NCBI GenBank assembly: GCA_937901485.1 | Contig: CALGTT010000239.1 | Coordinates: 1-15,243, forward strand | DNA length: 15,243 nucleotides | Direction: 5' to 3' | DNA from: an uncultured Ruminococcus sp. | Lineage (GTDB): Bacteria; Bacillota; Clostridia; Oscillospirales; Ruminococcaceae | Translations under genes and position numbers: made by a program | Shown here: one piece after another, positions 6,441-12,583 of the stretch | How the letters are laid out: every line of letters begins with the position of its first letter | Position numbering within the stretch: the first letter of the stretch is position 1 | Notes under the pieces: generated by a model | What the model was told of the DNA's origin: nothing | Database searches by the model: none | Seen by the model: the letters and a program-made list of their open reading frames with translations, nothing else

Positions 6441-6683
6441 ATGCAGAGTACAGGAATTTACAGACGCATTGACGCACTTGGGAGATTTGTTCTGCCCAAG
6501 GAGCTTCGGAGAAATCTTGACATCAAGGAAAACGATTATCTTCAGGTTTTCACAGAAGGAGATGCCATCATACTCAAAAAGAGCCAGATGAGCTGCATCC
6601 TCTGCGGCAGCAGTGAGGATCTTGTGGATCATCATGAAAAGAAGATCTGTCGGACTTGCATCCGCGATCTTTCCGAAAAGTAA
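6441..6683 (+). CDS. AbrB/MazE-like swapped-hairpin regulator with a Cys4 tail
   Basis: The N-terminal half (residues 1-47) matches the AbrB-type DNA-binding swapped hairpin: MQSTGIYRRIDALGRFVLPK, an ELRRNLDI helix, then an AIILKK strand. AbrB relatives are transition-state and sporulation regulators that act as dimers or tetramers. The C-terminal half (48-80) has C52-x2-C55 and C70-x2-C73 with His64 and His65 between, as in a small zinc ribbon. The start at ATG 6441 is preferred (80 residues). GTG 6432 would sit only 2 nt after AAAGGA. For the ATG, AAAGGA lies 11 nt upstream and GGTG 6 nt upstream. It lies 40 bp after yebC with no visible promoter and is followed by a terminator. The DNA target is unknown; the palindrome just upstream may be an autoregulatory site. 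Confidence 0.88.
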   Translation: MQSTGIYRRIDALGRFVLPKELRRNLDIKENDYLQVFTEGDAIILKKSQMSCILCGSSEDLVDHHEKKICRTCIRDLSEK

Positions 6684-6690
6684 TCAAAAG

Positions 6691-6723
6691 GGACTGCTGT
6701 TGATCCGGCAGTCCTCTTTTTAT
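6691..6723 (+). terminator. Intrinsic terminator after the AbrB-like gene
   Basis: GGACTGC (6691-6697) pairs perfectly with GCAGTCC (6708-6714) around a 10-nt loop, followed by TCTTTTTATT. It ends the apparent rplU-to-abrB-like transcription unit and sits just before the glyQS promoter. Confidence 0.85.
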
Positions 6724-6729
6724 TACTAC

Positions 6730-6758
6730 TTGACTTTTTTCCCCATCTATAGTATAAT
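6730..6758 (+). promoter_or_regulatory. Sigma-A-type promoter of glyQS
   Basis: TTGACT at 6730-6735, a 17-nt spacer, and a perfect TATAAT at 6753-6758. Transcription should start near 6764, giving a leader of about 58 nt. That is too short for a T-box riboswitch, which often controls tRNA synthetase genes in Firmicutes. Confidence 0.9.
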
Positions 6759-6821
6759 TAGGATAATGCCGTGCACAAAATGACGCGGCGCAAGAATTTG
6801 TCAGAAAGAAGGAAAATACAA

Positions 6822-8207
6822 ATGCTGAACACAGAAAAGAGCATGGAAAAAATTGTTGATCTCTGCAAATCCAGAGGTTTCGTATATGCAGGCTCCGAGA
6901 TCTACGGCGGTCTTGCCAATACATGGGACTACGGCCCTCTCGGCGTGGAGCTGAAGGACAACATCAAGAAGGCATGGCGCAAGAAGTTCATCCAGGAATG
7001 CCCCTACAACGTAGGTCTGGATTCTGCCATCCTCATGAATCCCGAAACATGGGTAGCATCCGGTCATCTGGGCGGCTTCTCCGACCCGCTGATGGACTGC
7101 AAGTCCTGCAAGACTCGTCACAGAGCCGACAACCTCATCGAAAGCTTCGACGGCACAAATCCTGCCGGCTGGAGCAATGAGGAAATGATGAATTATATCC
7201 GTGAAAAGGGCATCTGCTGCCCGAACTGCGAGGCAAAGGATTTCACAGACATCCGTCAGTTCAACCTGATGTTCAAGACATTCCAGGGCGTTACCGAGGA
7301 TTCCAAGTCCGAGCTGTATCTGCGTCCGGAAACTGCACAGGGTATCTTCGTGAACTTTGCAAACATCCAGAGAACCACCAGAAAGAAGGTTCCGTTCGGC
7401 GTGGCACAGGTGGGCAAGTCCTTCCGTAACGAGATCACACCCGGCAACTTCATTTTCCGTGTACGTGAGTTCGAGCAGATGGAACTCGAATTCTTCTGCA
7501 AGCCCGGCACCGATCTCGAATGGTTCCAGTACTGGCGTGCATACTGCCGTGACTTCCTGCTCAATCTCGGCATCAAGGAGGAGAATCTCCGCCTGCGTGA
7601 CCACGATCCGGAGGAGCTGTGCTTCTATTCCAAGGCTACTACTGACTTTGAGTACCTCTTCCCGTTCGGCTGGGGCGAGCTGTGGGGCATTGCGGACAGA
7701 ACCGACTATGACCTGACACAGCACCAGAATCACAGCGGCAAGTCCCTCGAATACTTCGATCCGGAGGACAACACCAAGTATATCCCCTATGTTATTGAGC
7801 CGTCCCTCGGTGTTGAGCGTCTGTTCCTGACGATCGTAACAGAGGCATATGATGAAGAAGTCATCGACGCTGAAAAGAATGATGTTCGTACTGTGATGCA
7901 CCTGCATCCGGCACTCGCTCCCTTCAAGGCAGCCGTTCTGCCGCTGTCCAAGAAGCTCTCTCCGGAGGCTATGGAGATCTTCACAAACCTCTCCAAGAAG
8001 TGGAATGTGGACTTTGACGATGCCGGTTCCATCGGCAAGCGTTACCGCCGTCAGGATGAGATCGGTACACCGTTCTGCATCACCTATGACTTCGATACCA
8101 AGGAAACCGACCAGTGCGTAACGGTTCGTGACCGTGACACGATGGAGCAGGTAAGAATGCCCATCACAGAGCTGGAGGCTTGGCTGGAGAAGAAGCTGGC
8201 TTACTAA
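6822..8207 (+). CDS. glyQS: Glycyl-tRNA synthetase, dimeric (alpha2) type
   Basis: This class II synthetase charges tRNA-Gly with glycine. The 461-residue single-chain form belongs to the alpha2 type, not the alpha2beta2 GlyQ/GlyS type. Visible marks are the N-terminal GFVYAGSEIYGGLANTWDYG (19-38), LRPETAQGIF near 167, class II motif 2 FRNEITPGNFIFRVREFEQM (201-220), and motif 3 around GVERLF (330-335). The C-terminal part (about 355-461) is the anticodon-binding domain. C93-x2-C96 and C133-x2-C136 look like a zinc knuckle. The ATG at 6822 has GAAGGA 9 nt upstream. An earlier in-frame GTG at 6771 lies close to the predicted transcription start and lacks a ribosome-binding site. Confidence 0.97.
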   Translation: MLNTEKSMEKIVDLCKSRGFVYAGSEIYGGLANTWDYGPLGVELKDNIKKAWRKKFIQECPYNVGLDSAILMNPETWVASGHLGGFSDPLMDCKSCKTRHRADNLIESFDGTNPAGWSNEEMMNYIREKGICCPNCEAKDFTDIRQFNLMFKTFQGVTEDSKSELYLRPETAQGIFVNFANIQRTTRKKVPFGVAQVGKSFRNEITPGNFIFRVREFEQMELEFFCKPGTDLEWFQYWRAYCRDFLLNLGIKEENLRLRDHDPEELCFYSKATTDFEYLFPFGWGELWGIADRTDYDLTQHQNHSGKSLEYFDPEDNTKYIPYVIEPSLGVERLFLTIVTEAYDEEVIDAEKNDVRTVMHLHPALAPFKAAVLPLSKKLSPEAMEIFTNLSKKWNVDFDDAGSIGKRYRRQDEIGTPFCITYDFDTKETDQCVTVRDRDTMEQVRMPITELEAWLEKKLAY

Positions 8208-8222
8208 TTTGTATAAAGGATT

Positions 8223-8251
8223 CTGCTCCCTGTCGGTTTGATGGGGGGCAG
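8223..8251 (+). terminator. Possible weak terminator hairpin after glyQS
   Basis: CTGCTCCC (8223-8230) can pair with GGGGGCAG (8244-8251), with one T-G wobble and a 13-nt loop. Only TTTG follows, so termination may be inefficient. It marks the boundary between housekeeping and accessory genes. Confidence 0.5.
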
Positions 8252-8293
8252 TTTGCGAATGAATGGTAAATAAGAATTTACGGAAGTGGGAAT

Positions 8294-8644
8294 ATGTGGA
8301 TTAAATGTAAATGTGGAAACATCATACATGATAATACTGATTGTATTTCGTATAAGGGACATATTATTTCAGATAAAGAGTATTTTAAAATGCTTGATTT
8401 AGCGGATGAAATGATTGAATCAACTGTAAAGAACAGAGAAGCCTTAGCGATGACTTTCAGAACTAATTTATCAGGTTATATCAAAATAAAGTCCATTTTT
8501 CAATGTACTAACTGTGGACGCATTTTGATTGAAGATGAAAACAATCATTATTGTAGCTTTGTTCCTGATGAACATGAGAGAAACGGTTTATTGGATTTCG
8601 ACGGAAACGGCACAATAGATTATAGATACAAAGATAAATTCTGA
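8294..8644 (+). CDS. AT-rich orphan: Cys-motif protein with a calmodulin-like Ca-binding loop
   Basis: I do not recognise this 116-residue protein. It begins MWIKCKCGNIIHDNTD, with C5-x-C7-G, and has a second motif, CTNCG (C71, C74), plus C87 in HYCSF; together these could hold a zinc ion. Near the C-terminus, DFDGNGTID (101-109) matches the first nine positions of an EF-hand loop as in calmodulin (Asp at 1, 3 and 9, Asn at 5, Gly at 6), but position 12 is Tyr rather than Glu. No signal peptide or membrane segment is seen. The ATG at 8294 follows GGAAGTGG. Base composition stands out: about 31% G+C in 240 bases I counted inside it, against about 52% in a 60-base stretch of glyQS. That suggests recent transfer. 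It could be an immunity-type or orphan cargo protein; this is a guess. Confidence 0.75.
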   Translation: MWIKCKCGNIIHDNTDCISYKGHIISDKEYFKMLDLADEMIESTVKNREALAMTFRTNLSGYIKIKSIFQCTNCGRILIEDENNHYCSFVPDEHERNGLLDFDGNGTIDYRYKDKF

Positions 8645-8692
8645 TTTATCCGCCCACTGAAACATCCCCCATCAAAGAACGGAGGTCACCCC

Positions 8693-9412
8693 ATGTCCCA
8701 TATCCGCCCCGCCACTCCTGCCGATGCCTCACGCATTGCGGAGATCATCATCACCAACTACCGAACCAACTTCTACCCCTTCTTCCGGAATGACGCATAC
8801 TATTTCGGCGAGCTGAATGTCATGGATATGGCGGCAGAATACGCCGCTGGTTCGGACACCCTGCAAAATACCTATGTCTATGATGACGGCGTGGTGAAAG
8901 GCATCATCCGCATTTCCGGTGATGAAATCCAAAAACTCTTTATCGAACCGACATTCCAGAGTCAGGGCATCGGCGCAAAGCTCCTGCATTTCGCCGTTTC
9001 CGAAAAGAATGCCGCATGGCTCTGGGTTCTCGAATACAACACACGGGGCATTGCGTTCTATGAACGTCACGGCTTTTCACTCACCGGTGAAAAGATCATG
9101 GAGGATGAATGGGTGCCGCTGTTGAAGATGAAAAATGCACTGCAATCTGCAAGAAACACCATCCGGCGAATCTTTCTGGAGCTTGGTGCAGAATCTGCGG
9201 ATACGGACGGCAGAACGGTTTTCGTGCATCATGGGGAATACTTCCGACTGGATGAAATGACATTCCACGGCAAGCCGTTCTTCGTGATCGAATGCGGCAC
9301 GGAGGAGGATTTTCGTCTGCACCGCATGGAGGATGCCGACCCGTTTCCCTATGACCTGTCGGAGGAGGAAATGCGCAAAGAGATACAGCAAATTCTGGAA
9401 ATCAACTTGTAA
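8693..9412 (+). CDS. GNAT-family N-acetyltransferase with an extra C-terminal domain
   Basis: Residues 1-148 form a GNAT fold that transfers an acetyl group from acetyl-CoA to an amine of unknown identity. The CoA-binding motif A is seen at 84-98 (IEPTFQSQGIGAKLL, with Q89-x2-G92-x-G94), and the motif B region has N116, Y123 and GF 127-128. Residues 149-239 are an added domain with SARNTIRRIFLELG, a YFRLDEMTFHGKPFFVIECG core and a charged MEDADPFPYDLSEEEMRKEI tail. I believe this tail also occurs as stand-alone small proteins in Ruminococcus, from memory only. The ATG at 8693 has GGAGGT 6 nt upstream. It is followed after 12 nt by the DUF6483-like gene, so the two form a pair. The G+C content is normal, unlike the gene before it. 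Confidence 0.85.
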   Translation: MSHIRPATPADASRIAEIIITNYRTNFYPFFRNDAYYFGELNVMDMAAEYAAGSDTLQNTYVYDDGVVKGIIRISGDEIQKLFIEPTFQSQGIGAKLLHFAVSEKNAAWLWVLEYNTRGIAFYERHGFSLTGEKIMEDEWVPLLKMKNALQSARNTIRRIFLELGAESADTDGRTVFVHHGEYFRLDEMTFHGKPFFVIECGTEEDFRLHRMEDADPFPYDLSEEEMRKEIQQILEINL

Positions 9413-9424
9413 GGAGGCATTCAC

Positions 9425-9808
9425 ATGTTTGAACAAGACCCCATCATGCGGCAGATCCACGATATTGTCAAGGCGGCTGCAAAGATGATGCAAATGAATG
9501 TGGACATTGAGTCCGAACAGCTGGTGCAGATCGAGGATGCACAGGTACAGCAGACAACCAGTATGCTCCTCACCCAGCTCAATCACGGCGATATCAACGA
9601 GGCAGAAAATAAGCTCTACGAGATGCTCGAACACCCGACAATGGACATGCTCCATGCAGGCATTGCGTTCTATGCGCATCTCGACCAGATGGATGATGCC
9701 TTTCTGCTTTCGCATGATTTCAGCCGCGAGGAAGTCGAGGACGGCAAGGCGCATCTGCTCGATGTGTACGGGCTTTCCGGTATGGAGGAGACTTTCTTCG
9801 GAGAATAA
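9425..9808 (+). CDS. DUF6483-like protein of unknown function
   Basis: The 127-residue soluble, acidic protein is predicted to be nearly all helical. It starts MFEQDPIMRQIHDIVKAAAK and contains INEAENKLYEMLEHP, a TPR-like helix pair, and HDFSREEVEDGKAHLLDVYG. This pattern agrees with what I recall of the DUF6483 family of Clostridia, which has no known function. The ATG at 9425 follows AAGGAGG, which overlaps the stop of the acetyltransferase gene. It is the last gene before a strong terminator. No catalytic motif or membrane segment is visible. Confidence 0.8.
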   Translation: MFEQDPIMRQIHDIVKAAAKMMQMNVDIESEQLVQIEDAQVQQTTSMLLTQLNHGDINEAENKLYEMLEHPTMDMLHAGIAFYAHLDQMDDAFLLSHDFSREEVEDGKAHLLDVYGLSGMEETFFGE

Positions 9809-9813
9809 CCAAA

Positions 9814-9850
9814 ACAGGGACACGGTGCAAGATCGTGTCCCTGTGTTTTT
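9814..9850. terminator. Bidirectional terminator between convergent genes
   Basis: A perfect 11-bp stem, ACAGGGACACG (9814-9824) with CGTGTCCCTGT (9834-9844), closes a 9-nt loop. TTTTT follows on the plus strand, and TTTT follows on the minus strand (from AAAA at 9811-9814). It separates the DUF6483-like gene from the convergent beta-mannosidase. Confidence 0.9.
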
Positions 9851-9862
9851 GTATATCGCCGC

Positions 9863-12298
9863 TTATGTGCCCGTCACAGTCAGTTCTTCCCTCAGCTTCT
9901 CCGCCGTCAGTCCGTCGGTCTTCGGAATCGTCACCGTCACCGGCATTCCGCCATGCAGATCGAACCAGTTATCGGAGAAATCCACATCCAGCGTTTTACA
10001 GTCCAGACATACCGCCATCACATACGCATCCGCAGAGAGCGTCAATGCGAAATGCTCCGCTGTTTCCGTGATCTTCGTCCGGATTTCCGGTCGCTGGAAG
10101 AGGAATGTTTTCGGGAGGACAAAGAGCCGGCTATTGGATGCAATCACACCGTCTTCATTCTCCAGTGTAAATGTCAGATAATATTCACGCATTTTGAACC
10201 GATCCGTCAATACATCCGCATAATCTCCCAGATCCGCATTTCCGATATTCTTCGCCGTCAGTGCCGGACAGCTTGCTTCCATGCTGCCGGATACGACAAC
10301 CTCGGATTTTGTGTTGCGCAGCTGCCAGTGGATCGTCCCCTGCACATCCTGCATGGTTTCGTTGGAGATGTTGAACAATGCGTCCTTGTCCGCCGTCAGC
10401 AGAACCGGCGCATGGAAACGCTTTGCAAAATGATGCAGAGCCTTCCATCTGCCGTAATAGTCGATACTGCTCCACGAAATCACGGGATTCGTATCATTCA
10501 GCTGCCAGTACACCGAACCCATGCATCTGCCCCTTGCACGGCGCATGTGCTCGACACAGGTGCGGATATATTCCGCCTGCATCAACTGTGTGCTGTAGAT
10601 CAGCTCCGCAAAGCTCTCCGGATAGCGCATCATCTGTGCAAGATAGAACATCAGCTTCTCATTGCCCTGTGCGCATTTCTGGTGTGCCTCCATCACGGGG
10701 GACATCAGGTTCAGATCACCCTTTTCCGGATCGCAGACCGTCAGGAGGGTTTTCAGATTCGGGACGGATTCAAAGCCATATTCCGAGCAGAAGCGATAGT
10801 ACAGCTCATGGAACGCCGTGAACGGCTTGAAGCTGTGCCATACCTCCCAGTAGTGCATATCGCCGGCATGATTCGACCATGTTTCCTTGCATCCGCCGTA
10901 CGCCGACGGAGAGGAACGCCAGTAGAAATGCTGGGGGTCAAGCTCCTGCACAATGGCAGGCATTCTGCGTTCAAACTGCTCGATATAATGTTCCCTGATC
11001 TCCGGATCATCCGGCAAGCCCCATGTTTCCAGCGCGGTCTCGATCTCATTATTGCCGCACCACATACCAAGGGAAGCATGATTGCGCAGACGGATGATAT
11101 TGTCACGGATCTCGGCTTCGGTCGTTGCCCAGAATTCGTCCGTGAGCAGGTAATTGGCACAGGCAAACATGAAATCCTGCCATACGATCAGACCATGTTC
11201 ATCGCAGTAATTGTAGAACGTTTCATCCGGATACAAGCCGCCGCCCCAGATACGGACAATGTTGAAATTCGCTTTCACGCAGGATTCCAGCTGTTTTTCT
11301 ACATATTCCTTCGTAATTCTGGGGAGGATCTGGTCGAAGGGGATGAGGTTGGCACCCATGGCAAAAATATCCTTACCATTCAGATGCAGGCAGAACGACT
11401 CACCCCATTCATCCGGCTCCTGCCGCACGCTGATGGTACGCAGACCGATTCGTTCTGTTTTTTCATCCAGCACATTCTCCTGTGCATCGAACAGCGTCAC
11501 AATCGCTGTATACAGCGGCTGTTCACCGTATCCCCTCGCCCACCAGAGACGGGGGTTTTCGATTGTCAATGTGCATTCTGCCCTGTGATCGGAAATCGCA
11601 ATATTCTCCGATTCATAGAGCATTTCACCATCCGGATCAAGGATGGTCAGCCTTGCAGAAACCGACTGATCGTTCCGGAACTGCATCTCTGCGGTCAGAT
11701 CGACCACGCCGTCATGGTGCTCCTGCTTATAATAGGTATGTTCAATTTTTCCGATGCTCCAGCATTCCAGATACACATCACGCCAGATACCCATATCCGG
11801 CAGCTGCGGACCCCAGTCCCAGCCGTACATATAATGTGCCTTGCGGATATGCGGAAAGCCTGTCACGGTCGAATCTACGCCCCAGAGCGGACGTTCCGCC
11901 TGTTTTTCGGCAATATAGCGCAGAGGGGAAGTAAAGTTCAGCGTGAGTGTATTTTCCGCCTGAAGTTTTCCTGTGACATCAAAACGCCAGCGGCGGTGCA
12001 TGTTGTCGGTATGACCGATGACTTCGCCGTTGAGCACGATTTCGGCGATGGTGTCAATGCCGTCAAAGCACAGCTCCGCATGAGCCGATTCCGCGGGCTT
12101 TGCAAAGCTGCATGAAAATGTATAATCATCCTCCGAGATCGGAAACGAGCTGTACTCATTTTCCCGATAATAGGGATCTTCGATCAGCCCGTGCATTTGC
12201 AGGGTATGGTAGACGGAGCAAGGGATCCGGCAGGAATACTCCTGTTCTTCCCCTGTTTTGTGCATCCGCCAGCCGTTGTTGAGCAAAATTCGCTGCAT
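9863..12298 (-). CDS. Beta-mannosidase, glycoside hydrolase family 2
   Basis: GH2 beta-mannosidases release mannose from the non-reducing ends of beta-1,4-manno-oligosaccharides or from N-glycan cores. The 811-residue protein has the N-terminal jelly-roll domain (about 1-180, with YMYGWDWGPQLPDMGIWRDV), an immunoglobulin-like domain and the TIM barrel (about 305-640). The acid/base is Glu418 in CGNNE, the nucleophile Glu506 in FCSEYGFES. There is no signal peptide, so it works on imported oligosaccharides in the cytoplasm. ATG 12298 is chosen because GGAGGA (minus strand, 12311-12306) lies 7 nt upstream. ATG 12313 would add five residues but has only GGAG about 10 nt away. It is transcribed alone from its own promoter. 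GH2 beta-glucuronidase or exo-glucosaminidase are less likely alternatives. Confidence 0.9.
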   Translation of the reverse strand: MQRILLNNGWRMHKTGEEQEYSCRIPCSVYHTLQMHGLIEDPYYRENEYSSFPISEDDYTFSCSFAKPAESAHAELCFDGIDTIAEIVLNGEVIGHTDNMHRRWRFDVTGKLQAENTLTLNFTSPLRYIAEKQAERPLWGVDSTVTGFPHIRKAHYMYGWDWGPQLPDMGIWRDVYLECWSIGKIEHTYYKQEHHDGVVDLTAEMQFRNDQSVSARLTILDPDGEMLYESENIAISDHRAECTLTIENPRLWWARGYGEQPLYTAIVTLFDAQENVLDEKTERIGLRTISVRQEPDEWGESFCLHLNGKDIFAMGANLIPFDQILPRITKEYVEKQLESCVKANFNIVRIWGGGLYPDETFYNYCDEHGLIVWQDFMFACANYLLTDEFWATTEAEIRDNIIRLRNHASLGMWCGNNEIETALETWGLPDDPEIREHYIEQFERRMPAIVQELDPQHFYWRSSPSAYGGCKETWSNHAGDMHYWEVWHSFKPFTAFHELYYRFCSEYGFESVPNLKTLLTVCDPEKGDLNLMSPVMEAHQKCAQGNEKLMFYLAQMMRYPESFAELIYSTQLMQAEYIRTCVEHMRRARGRCMGSVYWQLNDTNPVISWSSIDYYGRWKALHHFAKRFHAPVLLTADKDALFNISNETMQDVQGTIHWQLRNTKSEVVVSGSMEASCPALTAKNIGNADLGDYADVLTDRFKMREYYLTFTLENEDGVIASNSRLFVLPKTFLFQRPEIRTKITETAEHFALTLSADAYVMAVCLDCKTLDVDFSDNWFDLHGGMPVTVTIPKTDGLTAEKLREELTVTGT

Positions 12299-12318
12299 CC
12301 TGTTTTCCTCCATTCATG

Positions 12319-12336
12319 ACACGCTCCGATGCGTGT
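12319..12336. repeat. Inverted repeat in the beta-mannosidase leader
   Basis: ACACGC and GCGTGT flank TCCGAT. The element lies just downstream of the predicted transcription start (near 12342) and 7 nt before the Shine-Dalgarno. It could be an operator for a local repressor or an mRNA hairpin that affects translation or stability. Confidence 0.6.
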
Positions 12337-12348
12337 GTTCCTTTCTTC

Positions 12349-12377
12349 ATTATAGCATAATGTTCCGGGATTGTCAA
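12349..12377 (-). promoter_or_regulatory. Sigma-A-type promoter of the beta-mannosidase gene
   Basis: On the minus strand: a perfect TTGACA (12377-12372), a 17-nt spacer, and a perfect TATAAT (12354-12349) with TG-n before it (extended -10). The consensus-level match suggests that expression is controlled by a repressor or in the leader rather than by promoter weakness. Confidence 0.92.
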
Positions 12378-12437
12378 TAATTATTAGGTAAATTAAGTTG
12401 TTTTTTAGCCAAACTTTCTGTGCAACGCCATGCGATT

Positions 12438-12527
12438 TTAGCTGAGTTTTCCACATAGTTTGACATCCCATCCAAATCTTATCAACTGTTTCACTGCATA
12501 TTGCCGAAATTTTATAACAACTGTCAT
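12438..12527 (-). CDS. Possible 29-residue small ORF with perfect Shine-Dalgarno
   Basis: On the minus strand AGGAGG (12540-12535) is followed after 7 nt by ATG (12527-12525) and 29 codons, ending at TAA (12440-12438). The predicted product begins MTVVIKFRQYAVKQLIRFGW and is basic with one cysteine. It lies upstream of the beta-mannosidase promoter and antisense to the leader of the solute-binding gene. I see no clear promoter for it. It may be a small protein, the remnant of a lost gene, or chance. Confidence 0.3.
   Translation of the reverse strand: MTVVIKFRQYAVKQLIRFGWDVKLCGKLS
12490..12518 (+). promoter_or_regulatory. Candidate promoter of the solute-binding lipoprotein gene
   Basis: TTCACT at 12490-12495, a 17-nt spacer and TATAAC at 12513-12518. 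The -35 match is only four of six, much weaker than the other promoters in the window, so an activator may be needed. Confidence 0.45.
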
Positions 12528-12583
12528 GTTTTCGCCTCCTGATGTGTATTAAGGGCAGAAGCCAAATTTCAGGAGGTATATTT

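Noticed and set aside
6764..6821. A T-box riboswitch before glyQS.
   Set aside because: The leader is only about 58 nt and contains neither a terminator hairpin nor a T-box core.
6771..6821. A longer glyQS starting at GTG 6771.
   Set aside because: It would start about 7 nt from the predicted transcription start, without a ribosome-binding site, while ATG 6822 has a good one and fits the family N-terminus.
6801..7907. A 368-codon open frame opposite glyQS.
   Set aside because: GlyRS on the plus strand is unmistakable; the antisense product shows no known motif.
9953..12115. A 720-codon open frame on the plus strand, opposite the beta-mannosidase.
   Set aside because: The minus strand encodes a complete GH2 enzyme with both catalytic Glu motifs, a promoter and a ribosome-binding site. 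The antisense frame has no recognisable domain and is open because stop-complement codons are rare in the real gene.
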